IMG/VR virus record: IMGVR_UViG_3300030385_001836
Location: 1 to 35,902 of that record
From: a virus
Length of the DNA stretch: 35,902 nucleotides
Direction: 5' to 3' (one strand)
Shown: piece after piece, positions 1 through 6,695 of the stretch
How the letters are laid out: each line of letters begins with the position of its first letter
How positions within the stretch are numbered: position 1 is the first letter of the stretch
Made by a program: the position numbers and the translations under genes
Notes under the pieces: generated by a model
The model's input: the letters and a program-made list of their open reading frames with translations, nothing else
The model's database searches: none
What the model was told of the DNA's origin: nothing

Positions 1-100
1 AATATCCCATTATTACCTACATTGAACCGCTTTCTCGCTTTGTACACATCTGCATACCTATACCTACATTGATTACACAAACACACATTTAATGTCAACA
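1..100. repeat. Terminal direct repeat, left copy
   Basis: These 100 bases recur at 35803-35902. The copies are identical for 98 bases, differ at base 99 (C here, T in the right copy) and agree at base 100. The likely explanation is an assembler overlap from a circular or circularly permuted molecule. A real short terminal redundancy is the alternative. The repeat contains two ACCTACATTGA motifs (15-25 and 62-72) that belong to the motif cluster of the junction region. Confidence 0.9.
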
Positions 101-422
101 CCTACACTATCTGAGAGCTTCGACAATCGTTTCTAAGCTGTTTTTGTGTTTTTGACCTATTACTATTCGCCCCAACTTTAAACCCCACCACAGCCATCGT
201 CAGAGTGTGTGCAATGTATGCAAAGGTGCGAGTACAACTTACATCAAATAAGCTGTTTTTTCTATTGACTACACTTTCGATCTGGTAGCGTGTAGGTTTC
301 TATCCTACCTTTAACTACATGATATTATTATGTTTTCTTGCTCTTTTATCTTGACTAGGTATATGATGCCCTATATACTCTTCATGTGGTCACTTATGGC
401 CATTAAAACAAGGATGAAAACT
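101..422. other. Non-coding leader region left of the early genes
   Basis: I find no convincing gene here. The stretch holds an ACCTACA motif at 100-106, a TGTAGGT at 291-297 inside an inverted repeat GTAGG(292-296)/CCTAC(304-308), and two copies of TAAGCTGTTTTT (134-145 and 249-260), each followed shortly by TTGAC. It ends in a weak hairpin (387-402) and the first copy of the AAAACAAGGATGA leader. In the circular molecule it continues from 35487-35902, so it is part of the divergent control and possible origin region. Confidence 0.6.
134..270 (+). promoter_or_regulatory. Duplicated TAAGCTGTTTTT...TTGAC element, possible early promoters
   Basis: TAAGCTGTTTTT occurs at 134-145 and 249-260, followed by TTGACC (152-157) and TTGACT (265-270), which resemble sigma70 -35 boxes. 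Good -10 boxes at the usual spacing are not obvious: TTTAAA lies at 177-182 with a 19-base spacer, and nothing near consensus follows the second copy. The upstream repeat might bind an activator. This is the only plausible place for promoters of the rightward early genes, but the assignment is weak. Confidence 0.3.
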
Positions 423-425
423 ATG
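387..425 (+). promoter_or_regulatory. Leader cassette 1 (weak hairpin plus AGGATGA ribosome binding site)
   Basis: A 5-bp stem, TGGTC (387-391) with GGCCA (398-402), precedes AAAACAAGGATGA and the ATG at 423. The AAGGA lies 8 bases before the ATG. The same arrangement recurs before other early genes. Confidence 0.45.
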
Positions 426-608
426 ACGTTACCAGCATATAGGCCAAGCGATGTGATCCATTGTGGCAGAACATTAAGTATTGAGGAGGCGCGCATGTAT
501 ATTCGCATGTGTGAATGGCGCGATAGAGCTATTGCCCTTTCAGGTAAGTATATAACGAAACGCCAGAACAACGCCCTTAAACTGGACCTTGATATTTTAA
601 GCAAATAA
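423..608 (+). CDS. Small early protein, unknown function (61 aa)
   Basis: I do not recognise this protein. It is 61 residues, soluble-looking, with no membrane segment. The middle is helical and rich in Arg and Glu (TLSIEEARMYIRMCEWRDR) and the C-terminus is basic then leucine-rich. The reading frame stays open back to 330, but I place the start at 423 because AAGGA sits 8 bases upstream in a leader shared with other early genes. The upstream residues would be hydrophobic and poorly protein-like. It is the first gene of the rightward array, and its 3' end is followed at once by a hairpin leader for the next gene. Early small genes in this position often act on the host, but nothing in the sequence shows that. 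Confidence 0.55.
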   Translation: MTLPAYRPSDVIHCGRTLSIEEARMYIRMCEWRDRAIALSGKYITKRQNNALKLDLDILSK

Positions 609-618
609 AGCCAACAAT

Positions 619-662
619 GGGCCAGTTTAAAAGCTGGCCCACCAAAACAGGATGAACACATG
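619..662 (+). promoter_or_regulatory. Leader cassette 2 (GGGCCAG hairpin plus AGGATGA)
   Basis: A 7-bp perfect stem, GGGCCAG (619-625) with CTGGCCC (634-640), is followed by ACCAAAACAGGATGA and the ATG at 660. There is no T-run after the stem, so it is unlikely to be a classical terminator. It may stabilise or help process the downstream message. The 12-nt mini-frame starting at the ATG inside AGGATGA ends in TGA, which overlaps the real start. Confidence 0.6.
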
Positions 663-986
663 AATAATGATGATACTAAAAGCAGATATGAATTCCTAGT
701 CAATCAAGCCTCTAACCGTCTGCGCAGCAACCTGTGCAACTCACCAGAGCGTAGCGTCAGAAAGTCAATGCTAAAGGATGCGGCCCAGCGGGTTAGCATC
801 CAATGCGACCCAAAATACACCTATACCGAGGCCCTGTGCCCGGATGGGAAGTTTTGTATTGATGGTATTATTGCTAGCGCCGTTGTGCGCAATAATTATC
901 TTTATGGAAACCAAGGCCGTTCAGTTCGGGCGATTAAGGGCTACGACCGTATTAAGGGCGATCGATATATCTATTTAAACAAATAA
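660..986 (+). CDS. Small early protein, unknown function (108 aa)
   Basis: I do not recognise this protein. It is a soluble-looking protein of 108 residues with four cysteines in the first two thirds (within SNLCNSP, IQCDP, EALCPDG and KFCIDG), so metal binding is possible but not a recognisable finger. The start follows AGGA by about 8 bases in the shared leader. The 3' end and intergenic sequence (AATAAAGCAAACAATCGGG) closely resemble those after the preceding gene (AATAAAGCCAACAATGGGC). This suggests the two gene-plus-leader units arose by duplication of the linker or were inserted at the same kind of sequence. Confidence 0.7.
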   Translation: MNNDDTKSRYEFLVNQASNRLRSNLCNSPERSVRKSMLKDAAQRVSIQCDPKYTYTEALCPDGKFCIDGIIASAVVRNNYLYGNQGRSVRAIKGYDRIKGDRYIYLNK

Positions 987-997
987 AGCAAACAATC

Positions 998-1044
998 GGG
1001 CTGGCCTTCGGGCTGGCCCACTAAAACAAGGATGAATTATCATG
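998..1044 (+). promoter_or_regulatory. Leader cassette 3 (UUCG hairpin plus AGGATGA)
   Basis: GGGCTGGCC (998-1006), TTCG (1007-1010) and GGCTGGCCC (1011-1019) form a 9-bp stem with two G-U pairs closed by a stable UUCG tetraloop. ACTAAAACAAGGATGA and the ATG at 1042 follow. The two G-U pairs make it a good hairpin only on the rightward RNA, which supports an RNA-level role. Confidence 0.65.
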
Positions 1045-1317
1045 CAAACAATTACCACCAAGTACCTAGGCCCAACTAACACCAAAGGCAGCCGTATTAA
1101 GGCCACACATAGTGGCAAGTCCCTATCAATCACATTGTCTTATGATTATGGCTTAGAAGTAGATGAAAACCACATGCAAGCAGCAATGGCTCTGCGTGAT
1201 AGGCTTGGCTGGAAGAATCAGTTTTATGGTGGCTCTAATCAATCCGGTGATGGGTACGTGTTCGTTATACCCGACCGAGGAATGACCATACCAGCAAACC
1301 CTAAAGAGGATAAGTAA
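1042..1317 (+). CDS. Conserved phage/plasmid-type small hypothetical protein (91 aa)
   Basis: The opening (ITTKYLGPTNTKGSRIKA) followed by a beta-strand segment and a helix ending in a GW pair is a pattern I associate with small hypothetical proteins often seen in environmental phages and mobile elements. Their function is not established. The protein is 91 residues, soluble, with a Gly/Ser-rich loop before the final strand (GDGYVFVIP). The start is fixed by the AAGGATGA leader. The next gene begins one base after the stop, so the two are translationally close. Confidence 0.8.
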   Translation: MQTITTKYLGPTNTKGSRIKATHSGKSLSITLSYDYGLEVDENHMQAAMALRDRLGWKNQFYGGSNQSGDGYVFVIPDRGMTIPANPKEDK

Positions 1318-1318
1318 C

Positions 1319-1675
1319 ATGCCAAAATTCACACCAAAGACCTACACACACCAAGATCTAGCAGCGATTGAGGAAACATATGAGCTTGAAAGCATCACTG
1401 AGCAATGCCACTTTTTTTATCAGTTGAGTGATGATGAGGCGGGTTGGCTAGATTGGATCGGCGATCGATACTCAATAGCTACCTATTTACGGGACAATCT
1501 ACAGCCGGAGGAGGATCCAAACGATCCAAAGGTTGTCGAGATCGATGTGATGGAAATCGCAAGGTGCTTGGCTGAGGATAGCGTCGATAGAGCGCCTTGC
1601 TTAAGTGAGGACACGCAACTGCAAAGGCTTATCTGGTTTATAGGGCCAGATGAAGACTGGTGCGATAATGTTTAA
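1319..1675 (+). CDS. Acidic small protein, unknown function (118 aa)
   Basis: I do not recognise this protein. It is strongly acidic, rich in Asp and Glu, with aromatic residues scattered through helices, and has no membrane segment. Strongly acidic small phage proteins are sometimes DNA mimics or inhibitors of host nucleic-acid enzymes, but that is only an inference from composition. GAGGA lies about 9 bases upstream of the ATG. The start is next to the stop of the preceding gene. The 3' end is followed by a short gap and the leader of the next gene. Confidence 0.7.
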   Translation: MPKFTPKTYTHQDLAAIEETYELESITEQCHFFYQLSDDEAGWLDWIGDRYSIATYLRDNLQPEEDPNDPKVVEIDVMEIARCLAEDSVDRAPCLSEDTQLQRLIWFIGPDEDWCDNV

Positions 1676-1730
1676 GGCAAAAATATCAGAATTTAATCAC
1701 ACCAACCAACAACAAAAAAGGATGAAGACA

Positions 1731-2261
1731 ATGGATGAGAAAATGAAAGATCGGACAGATCGATGGGCAGAAATAGACAAACGATTTCTAGAAACCGAAC
1801 TCGAATGCCTCGGCCTAGAGGAGGGTGCCACGGCAAACGAAATAAAGATCAAAAAACTTGAGTCGGAGATCAAATATCTTAAAGACTCGACACCACAGGA
1901 AACACTAGAAGAGACTATCACAGAGCGATTAGGTGACAATTGGGTGGACTATATGGACAGCAAGGGACTAAAACGCGATCCAGATGGCCTATGTCCAGCA
2001 GAGCTTGAAACCGCTTTTATTGGTCTTGTCGAGGGTTTGAGAAAATTCTTTAAAGAGAACAAAATTGACGCTGGCTTTACCCATCATTCGTCGAAAAGCC
2101 GAGAGCTAACAGTTGATCCCACACCTAACGATCTTGAGATGGGCGTGGGCGTACTGTCAATATCACCCCTGCAATGGGAGCTTATGATTGCGATCACGCA
2201 ATATATTGAAGGCCACGTTATAGACTCAGAAGAAATTGTTTACCTAGCCGAAGAAAGATAA
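1731..2261 (+). CDS. Early protein with N-terminal coiled coil, unknown function (176 aa)
   Basis: I do not recognise this protein. Residues 1-60 are highly charged and helical, likely a coiled coil. Residues 60-176 look globular, with a segment resembling a folded domain around GVGVLSISPLQWELMIAITQY. I place the start at 1731, where AAAAAAGGATGAAGACA gives the same leader used by other genes here. The frame stays open upstream to 1650, where it would overlap the preceding gene, but that part has no ribosome binding site. Confidence 0.65.
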   Translation: MDEKMKDRTDRWAEIDKRFLETELECLGLEEGATANEIKIKKLESEIKYLKDSTPQETLEETITERLGDNWVDYMDSKGLKRDPDGLCPAELETAFIGLVEGLRKFFKENKIDAGFTHHSSKSRELTVDPTPNDLEMGVGVLSISPLQWELMIAITQYIEGHVIDSEEIVYLAEER

Positions 2262-2271
2262 GGAGAAAATT

Positions 2272-2559
2272 ATGGACACCTTCGGAATAGGAACAGCATT
2301 TACGAAACTTAGATCTTACGCGCGAGCATTGGAGCGAATAACGGAGCGGGAAGCTACAGAATGCACCTTGCCACCGCTGAAAGATTACAGTGGAAGCAAG
2401 GAGCTGTGGAGAATCCAGGACGAACTCTTAAACCAAGAGAACCCAGATATTGAGGAGCTGGAGCGAATAACGGAGATGATCAGGAACCCACCATTACAGC
2501 CAACAATGGGCGGCGCTATCTGGCATCTCTTACAGATAACAGAATATAGAGATATCTAG
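2272..2559 (+). CDS. Small early protein, unknown function (95 aa)
   Basis: I do not recognise this protein. It is mainly helical and acidic, with no membrane segment. The phrase LERITE occurs twice (near residues 20 and 63), each followed by an acidic or basic helix, which hints at a small internal duplication. The start has a clear AAGGAG 6 bases upstream. A strong hairpin leader follows the stop at 2559. Confidence 0.7.
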   Translation: MDTFGIGTAFTKLRSYARALERITEREATECTLPPLKDYSGSKELWRIQDELLNQENPDIEELERITEMIRNPPLQPTMGGAIWHLLQITEYRDI

Positions 2560-2568
2560 CAGAAACAA

Positions 2569-2610
2569 GGGGAGCCTGGCGGCTCCCCCACTAAAAAGGA
2601 TGAGACAATG
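2569..2610 (+). promoter_or_regulatory. Leader cassette 5 (GGGGAGCC hairpin plus AGGATGA)
   Basis: An 8-bp perfect stem, GGGGAGCC (2569-2576) with GGCTCCCC (2581-2588), loop TGGC, is followed by CACTAAAAAGGATGA and the ATG at 2608. It matches the cassettes at 619-662 and 998-1044 in layout while the stem sequence differs. The layout, not the stem sequence, therefore appears conserved. Confidence 0.65.
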
Positions 2611-2694
2611 GAACAATACAGCGATCTATTCAATCAGTTTATACTTGAGCTATTAAGAGTTAAGAACAAAAAGAAAACTAAGGAGAAGAAGTAA
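2608..2694 (+). CDS. Microprotein, 28 aa, coupled to the next gene
   Basis: This frame encodes 28 residues: an amphipathic helix (MEQYSDLFNQFILELLRV) and a lysine-rich tail. Its ATG sits 9 bases after AGGA in the repeated leader, and its stop overlaps the next start as TAATG. Its last codons (AAGGAGAAGAAG) supply the ribosome binding site of the next gene, and the same tail sequence recurs at the end of that gene. It may be a true microprotein or a translated leader that delivers ribosomes to the next gene. Confidence 0.5.
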   Translation: MEQYSDLFNQFILELLRVKNKKKTKEKK

Positions 2695-2912
2695 TGGGTG
2701 AGGAAAAAATACGGATTCTCAACATTGAGCCGGATTTTGTTGGGCTGTGGAAATATTTTATGCACATGAAACAAACCAACATCGAGAGCTTTAAGAACGC
2801 CTTCCCTGATGGGGAAGATGACAAGGAGTGGACAAAAATTAAGAGGCTTGGCGAGGCAGGATGCCACTCCGTTCAAGAATACGTAGACCAACAACAAAAG
2901 GAGAAGAAGTAA
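2694..2912 (+). CDS. Small early protein, unknown function (72 aa)
   Basis: I do not recognise this protein. It is soluble, mixed-charge and helical, and ends in a lysine-rich tail. AAGGAG precedes the ATG by 8 bases. The start overlaps the stop of the 28-aa frame (TAATG) and its own stop overlaps the next start in the same way. The 18 bases AAGGAGAAGAAGTAATGG at its 3' end repeat those at 2680-2697, so this stop-RBS-start junction exists in two copies. Confidence 0.7.
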   Translation: MGEEKIRILNIEPDFVGLWKYFMHMKQTNIESFKNAFPDGEDDKEWTKIKRLGEAGCHSVQEYVDQQQKEKK

Positions 2913-3319
2913 TGGAACTAACAAATAAAAAAGACAGCTATAATCTTGGTGGTAGAAGATACCCTTGGCGCATTGACGTTTATCAGGACGATATGAAGCA
3001 CGTCAAAATGGATAGGGAATGGGGAGCTTGGAAGCATCACCTTGGCGAAGAGTTCCGCTCGATTCTCGTCAAACACAACGCCGATTTAGAGGAGGATATA
3101 GAGATGTATTTTCAACTACAAGACCTATGGTTAATGGCTAACAGAGCTTTGCCAGATGCACGAATAAAGTGGGTTCACGCAGAAGGCGCAAGCGAGCGTG
3201 GGGATGGTCGCGTATGGCTAGACCTAGACAGGGCAGCCGAAGCAATCAAAACGGCAGACATCTATATCGCAATCGAACGCATCAAGGAAGCGATCGAAGA
3301 AGGGACTTATGAGCTATGA
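2912..3319 (+). CDS. Early protein, unknown function (135 aa)
   Basis: I do not recognise this protein. It is soluble with many Trp, Asp and Glu residues, and the C-terminal 35 residues form a likely amphipathic helix pair (DLDRAAEAIKTADIYIAIER). The frame remains open upstream to 2861, but the start at 2912 has AAGGAG 8 bases upstream and a TAATG overlap with the preceding gene. The stop overlaps the next start as ATGA. Confidence 0.75.
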   Translation: MELTNKKDSYNLGGRRYPWRIDVYQDDMKHVKMDREWGAWKHHLGEEFRSILVKHNADLEEDIEMYFQLQDLWLMANRALPDARIKWVHAEGASERGDGRVWLDLDRAAEAIKTADIYIAIERIKEAIEEGTYEL

Positions 3320-3606
3320 GCAAACAATTTAGAGAACAGGAACTTAAAGACGAGCTAAATAGCTTTGATCAGGTCTATGTAGTGGACGATGACATAGAAG
3401 ACCTGACCGGAGCAGAATACCGTGAGCGATGTAGGGATAGGTGGATTGTAAACAGAAGGGAGATAGTTATGCATAGCCTTATAATTTGTCAGACCGCTCT
3501 GATAGGTTTGGGTGATGCGATGGAGGCACTCGGCCACACAGTAGACAGTCCGGCGGAGTTAGCAATGGCGCTCGACCGGCTAATAGAAGAGTACAAAAGA
3601 CTGTGA
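3316..3606 (+). CDS. Small early protein, unknown function (96 aa)
   Basis: I do not recognise this protein. The N-terminal 40 residues are acidic (VVDDDIEDL) and the C-terminal half is a helical bundle with a moderately hydrophobic helix (MHSLIICQTALIGLGDAMEAL) that is probably buried rather than membrane-spanning. The start overlaps the previous gene by 4 bases (ATGA). Confidence 0.7.
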   Translation: MSKQFREQELKDELNSFDQVYVVDDDIEDLTGAEYRERCRDRWIVNRREIVMHSLIICQTALIGLGDAMEALGHTVDSPAELAMALDRLIEEYKRL

Positions 3607-3665
3607 TTAACGTGATATGTGTAGTGATTCTCTTGGCTATGTTGTTGATAATGTTGCGCACGTAA
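3603..3665 (+). CDS. Possible 20-aa membrane microprotein
   Basis: A GTG start overlapping the previous stop (GTGA) opens a 20-codon frame coding almost only hydrophobic residues (INVICVVILLAMLLIML) followed by Arg-Thr. It fills the gap between two well-supported genes and has the length of one membrane helix. Small single-helix phage peptides exist, but 20-codon hydrophobic frames can occur by chance in T-rich DNA, and the upstream ribosome binding site is weak. Confidence 0.3.
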   Translation: MINVICVVILLAMLLIMLRT

Positions 3666-3692
3666 GATAGAAAGTAACGGGGTAAGAAAATT

Positions 3693-4670
3693 ATGTTAAC
3701 TCAATCATCATTAAACTTGTACCGGGCTTGTCCCCGTCGCTTTAGGTGGCGCTATGTAGACGGGTGGAGAGACACAACTCTCTACCCAGAGCTAGAAGTA
3801 GGCACGCTTGTACATCTAGGCCTAGAACTATTCTGGACTGGCCATTCTTGGAGCGATACCAAGCGCAAGCTAATCAATGACAGAGTAGCCTTCTTTCATT
3901 CCGGCGAGGGCCTAGTGCGCTTTGCTCAGATACTGGCGTACGTGGAAGGATACTTTAAGACCTACGATCTCAATGACTGGGAGACTCTTGGAGTCGAAGA
4001 GGTCTTTGACGTAGAGATCCAAGGCATTCCTTTCTCTGGGAAGCTGGACGCAAGAGCAAGACGCAAGAGCGATGGAAGACAATTCCTGATCGAACACAAG
4101 ACCAGTGCTAATCCTAACGAAAACTACTGGCGCAAGCTGGCGAATGGGATGGATGCGCAACTGGTTCTTTATAGTGAGGCCGTAAGGATAATGACGGGAG
4201 AGGATTGCAGTATCCTTTACGATGTAATCACCAAACACAAGAGCGGCCCAACCTACAGGCTAGTGGATGGAAAGATACCCAAGCCACGCAAGCGCAAAGT
4301 CGAGAGCGATGAAGACTTTAGCCAGCGCAAGGCCGACTTGATGGAGACGCTGGAAGAGTACCAGCAAAGACTCGCGCAGGTTTATGGGTCTACAGGAGAG
4401 AACTATCTACGCCAGATAATAACCTGCACCGCCCAAGAGCATAAAGATGCACTTGATGACTTGATATTTGTAGCGCGTCAGGTAGAGGCCAGTAAGAAAG
4501 AGAATCGCTTTCCCCGTAGTTCAAGCAACTGCTACAGCTACGGACGGATGTGTGAGTATTTTAACATATGCACTGGAGCAGACACCCCCGAAACATCGGG
4601 ACATCTTAATAAGGAGATAGACCTGCATCCAGAGCTAAAAAAAGAGGAGAAAACTGATGAGCCGTTTTGA
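3693..4670 (+). CDS. Cas4/AddB-like PD-(D/E)XK exonuclease with Fe-S cysteines
   Basis: The protein has the PD-(D/E)XK nuclease layout of the Cas4/RecB family (PDDEXK_1). H41 lies in a GTLVH motif, D119 in GKLDAR, and E134 and K136 in LIEHKTS. Four cysteines typical of a 4Fe-4S cluster are present: C13 in RACPRRF and C280, C287 and C293 near the C-terminus. Phage members process DNA ends to single strands for recombination or replication. The stop overlaps the next gene, a Sak4-like recombinase, by 14 bases, and an SSB-like gene follows, so this is an end-resection plus annealing module. The length (325 aa) fits phage family members. Confidence 0.88.
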   Translation: MLTQSSLNLYRACPRRFRWRYVDGWRDTTLYPELEVGTLVHLGLELFWTGHSWSDTKRKLINDRVAFFHSGEGLVRFAQILAYVEGYFKTYDLNDWETLGVEEVFDVEIQGIPFSGKLDARARRKSDGRQFLIEHKTSANPNENYWRKLANGMDAQLVLYSEAVRIMTGEDCSILYDVITKHKSGPTYRLVDGKIPKPRKRKVESDEDFSQRKADLMETLEEYQQRLAQVYGSTGENYLRQIITCTAQEHKDALDDLIFVARQVEASKKENRFPRSSSNCYSYGRMCEYFNICTGADTPETSGHLNKEIDLHPELKKEEKTDEPF

Positions 4671-5613
4671 TATCAGAATGGTACAGGCGGAAGTACCACC
4701 GCCAAGACTATTACTTTACGGAGACCCCGGAGTAGGCAAGACCACCTTCGCAGCATCGGGGGTAGATCCGATCATCATTGCTACGGAGTCCGGCGCTCAA
4801 GGGGTAGACGTTTATCGCCTACCTAATGAAGGCGTATGTAATGACTGGGGAGAACTAATAGAGTGCGTTGATGTACTCATAAACGGAGAGCATGACCGCA
4901 GAACGGTGGCAGTTGATACTGTTAATCAAGCGGTCACACTGTGCGAAGAGTACGTGTGCAAGCGCGACTTTGGTGGAGTTTGGAACCCTACCAGAGGCCA
5001 AGAGGGATTTAATAGCTATGGCAAAGGTAACTTTGCAGTGGCTCAAGAGATAAAGAAGCTTCTCAACAGACTAGACAAGCTCCAGAACCAAGGAGTTATG
5101 GTTATTCTATGCGCTCACACTGGGCAGCATAAAGTCGCTAACGCTTTAGGCTCAGACTATACAGCTTTTGGTGCAGATGTACCGAAGCAAAGCTGGGCTG
5201 TTCTATCTTCTTGGGCTGACCAAATAGCACACGCCACTAGCGTAGTTAGAACGGTTAGCAGGGAAGGGGAGAAAACCAAGGCCATAAGCGGCGGCAGTGA
5301 GAGGTGGATGATCTTTGAACCAGAGCCAGGGCGGATTGTTAAATCCCGCGCAGGATATGAGATGCCACCAAAAGTACTCTTTGATTATTCATCCTATAGC
5401 GCAGCCCTTAAGACGGATGTAGTGGGTGAGTTAATAGGGAGAGCCGTTGAGTTGTACCAGCAGGTGGGCAGTGATGACCAAAAGATTGTAGCAGATAAAT
5501 TAGGACTACCTAAAAAGAAATCGTTTAGTGCGGAAGCTTTCAGTGGTCTTGGAAAACAAAAACTTGATTCATTAGTTAATTGGCTGATGAGCAAAAGAAT
5601 TGAGGAAAACTAA
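4657..5613 (+). CDS. Sak4-like RecA-fold ATPase, single-strand annealing/recombination
   Basis: A Walker A motif, GDPGVGKTT, sits at residues 22-30 after a short N-terminal strand. A Walker B-like strand ends at D87 (RTVAVDTVN), and a further strand with LCAHTGQHK lies near residue 150. This is the architecture of phage-type AAA/RecA-core proteins called Sak4, which bind single-stranded DNA and help recombination together with a phage SSB. At 318 residues it is somewhat longer than minimal Sak4. Its overlap with the Cas4-like nuclease and its position before the SSB-like gene support the assignment. A generic AAA_24 ATP-binding annotation would describe the same protein. Confidence 0.85.
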   Translation: MSRFDIRMVQAEVPPPRLLLYGDPGVGKTTFAASGVDPIIIATESGAQGVDVYRLPNEGVCNDWGELIECVDVLINGEHDRRTVAVDTVNQAVTLCEEYVCKRDFGGVWNPTRGQEGFNSYGKGNFAVAQEIKKLLNRLDKLQNQGVMVILCAHTGQHKVANALGSDYTAFGADVPKQSWAVLSSWADQIAHATSVVRTVSREGEKTKAISGGSERWMIFEPEPGRIVKSRAGYEMPPKVLFDYSSYSAALKTDVVGELIGRAVELYQQVGSDDQKIVADKLGLPKKKSFSAEAFSGLGKQKLDSLVNWLMSKRIEEN

Positions 5614-5614
5614 A

Positions 5615-6061
5615 ATGGGAAACTTAGACTATCCAAAGGGATTTGACGCAAAGGGTGAAATTATGAGTACTGGAGAACAGTTCATATTTCCAGATGGAGA
5701 GTATGATTATACCGTCATAGAGGCCGAGGCAGTGACGTACTCCACTGGCAAGGAAGGGATCAATTTAACTCTGGAAGGGGTTTACAACTCTGGAAAAACC
5801 TTTAAGTGCTATGAGAGGGTCTTTTTTACCCTTCCGGCTAAGCCAAGGTACGAGGCCTTTTTAGTCTCTATTGGCTTAGATCCTGCCAACAAGCCCAGTG
5901 ATACCCAAGATATTATTGGGATGACTGGACGAGGAGCATTTATAGGGGATCCTGACAAAGAGAACCAGTGGCCAAAAGTACGTTTCTACATTACGGCCCA
6001 AGTGAACGGAGGAAAAGGTTGGAGCAGCAAAGGGAATGAAGCGAGTGATGCTCCCTTCTAG
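5615..6061 (+). CDS. DUF669-like single-strand DNA-binding protein
   Basis: The protein is 148 residues and beta-rich, with a pattern (FPDGEYDYTVIEAE...INLTLEG) typical of the DUF669 family, whose members act as phage SSBs beside Sak4-like recombinases. The last residues are acidic and end in DAPF, like the C-terminal tails of SSBs that contact partner proteins. The start chosen has GAGG 10 bases upstream and lies just after the ATPase stop. A further in-frame start lies at 5600 but overlaps the previous gene and has no good site. The family call comes from pattern and neighbours. Confidence 0.75.
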   Translation: MGNLDYPKGFDAKGEIMSTGEQFIFPDGEYDYTVIEAEAVTYSTGKEGINLTLEGVYNSGKTFKCYERVFFTLPAKPRYEAFLVSIGLDPANKPSDTQDIIGMTGRGAFIGDPDKENQWPKVRFYITAQVNGGKGWSSKGNEASDAPF

Positions 6062-6064
6062 GTG

Positions 6065-6394
6065 ATGGACTTTGAAGTTTACTATCAACCCGAGCAAGAC
6101 CACGATGAACCGAAGACAATACTGGAATTCAGTGCAGACAGTTTTGAAGAGGCGATTAGGTATGCCGAACAAAACGTTTCTTCGGATGGTAGAGCGTGGA
6201 TCCTTCAGCGCCGGGGGGGAGACAAGATCCTCCCCGGTCAACGGGAAGAACTACTTGCCAACGTCAGGTGCGGCAAGGCAAGATTTAAGAAGAGAAAGAA
6301 GCGTGGCGCAAAAAGGGATAAAACAGAGGCTGATAGGGATCGAGGATCGGATGAACAATTCGAACGCCTTTTGGCTGAGCTTTCGGAGGATTGA
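6065..6394 (+). CDS. Unknown protein with basic C-terminus (109 aa)
   Basis: I do not recognise this protein. Residues 1-60 look like a compact alpha/beta domain (FEVYYQPE, then a helix SFEEAIRYAEQ). Residues 75-100 are strongly basic (KARFKKRKKRGAKRDK), suggesting nucleic-acid contact. The start may be ATG 6065 or the GTG at 6062; the sequence is TAG GTG ATG directly after the SSB stop, so coupling is likely. The 3' end overlaps the next gene by 44 bases. Confidence 0.6.
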   Translation: MDFEVYYQPEQDHDEPKTILEFSADSFEEAIRYAEQNVSSDGRAWILQRRGGDKILPGQREELLANVRCGKARFKKRKKRGAKRDKTEADRDRGSDEQFERLLAELSED

Positions 6395-6647
6395 TACGGG
6401 GGTCCGTATTGAGGGTGAGAAGCGATCTCTGTTGCAGATTCTTGTCGATGGGAGAGACGCTGAATTCACTGAAGATCTTCAAGCCTTTCTCAAGAATGCA
6501 GCCGGGGACATGCTTTTCCTTTTACGCGCTTACAGGACTCTACGCACACAACTGGCAGAAGAAAGAAAAGAAGCAAAGACAATTTTAAGAGAGCTGCGGG
6601 ATGAGCTTGAGCAGCTAAAGACAAAGGGTGCTGGGAAAGGACAATAA
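6351..6647 (+). CDS. Helical coiled-coil protein, unknown function (98 aa)
   Basis: I do not recognise this protein. Residues 50-98 form a long Lys/Glu-rich helix (EERKEAKTILRELRDELEQ) that should make a coiled coil. The same frame is open back to 6072, but the upstream part reads like a shadow of the overlapping gene. ATG 6351 has GAGG 5 bases upstream, so I start there. The stop codon lies inside a hairpin (6633-6674). Confidence 0.6.
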   Translation: MNNSNAFWLSFRRIDTGVRIEGEKRSLLQILVDGRDAEFTEDLQAFLKNAAGDMLFLLRAYRTLRTQLAEERKEAKTILRELRDELEQLKTKGAGKGQ

Positions 6648-6674
6648 TCAGCTCTTACCCCGCTGACCTTTCCC
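6633..6674 (+). terminator. Stem-loop over the stop codon and intergenic gap
   Basis: GGGAAAGG (6633-6640) pairs with CCTTTCCC (6667-6674), and inside it TCAGC (6648-6652) pairs with GCTGA (6662-6666). The 3' sides are contiguous and the 5' sides are separated by a 7-base bulge that contains the TAA stop of the preceding gene. No clear T-run follows. It may be a weak terminator, an mRNA-stability element, or a structure that separates the recombination from the replication genes. Confidence 0.4.
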
Positions 6675-6695
6675 GGTGCTTTAATGGAGGTAACA

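Noticed and set aside
371-703. 110-aa minus-strand frame over the first early genes
   Set aside because: It lies antisense to two genes with good leaders and reads as a shadow rich in Leu/Ser, with no ribosome binding site.
6072-6350. N-terminal extension of the 98-aa coiled-coil gene
   Set aside because: This stretch overlaps a better-coding frame (6065-6394) and lacks a ribosome binding site; the ATG at 6351 has GAGG at proper spacing.
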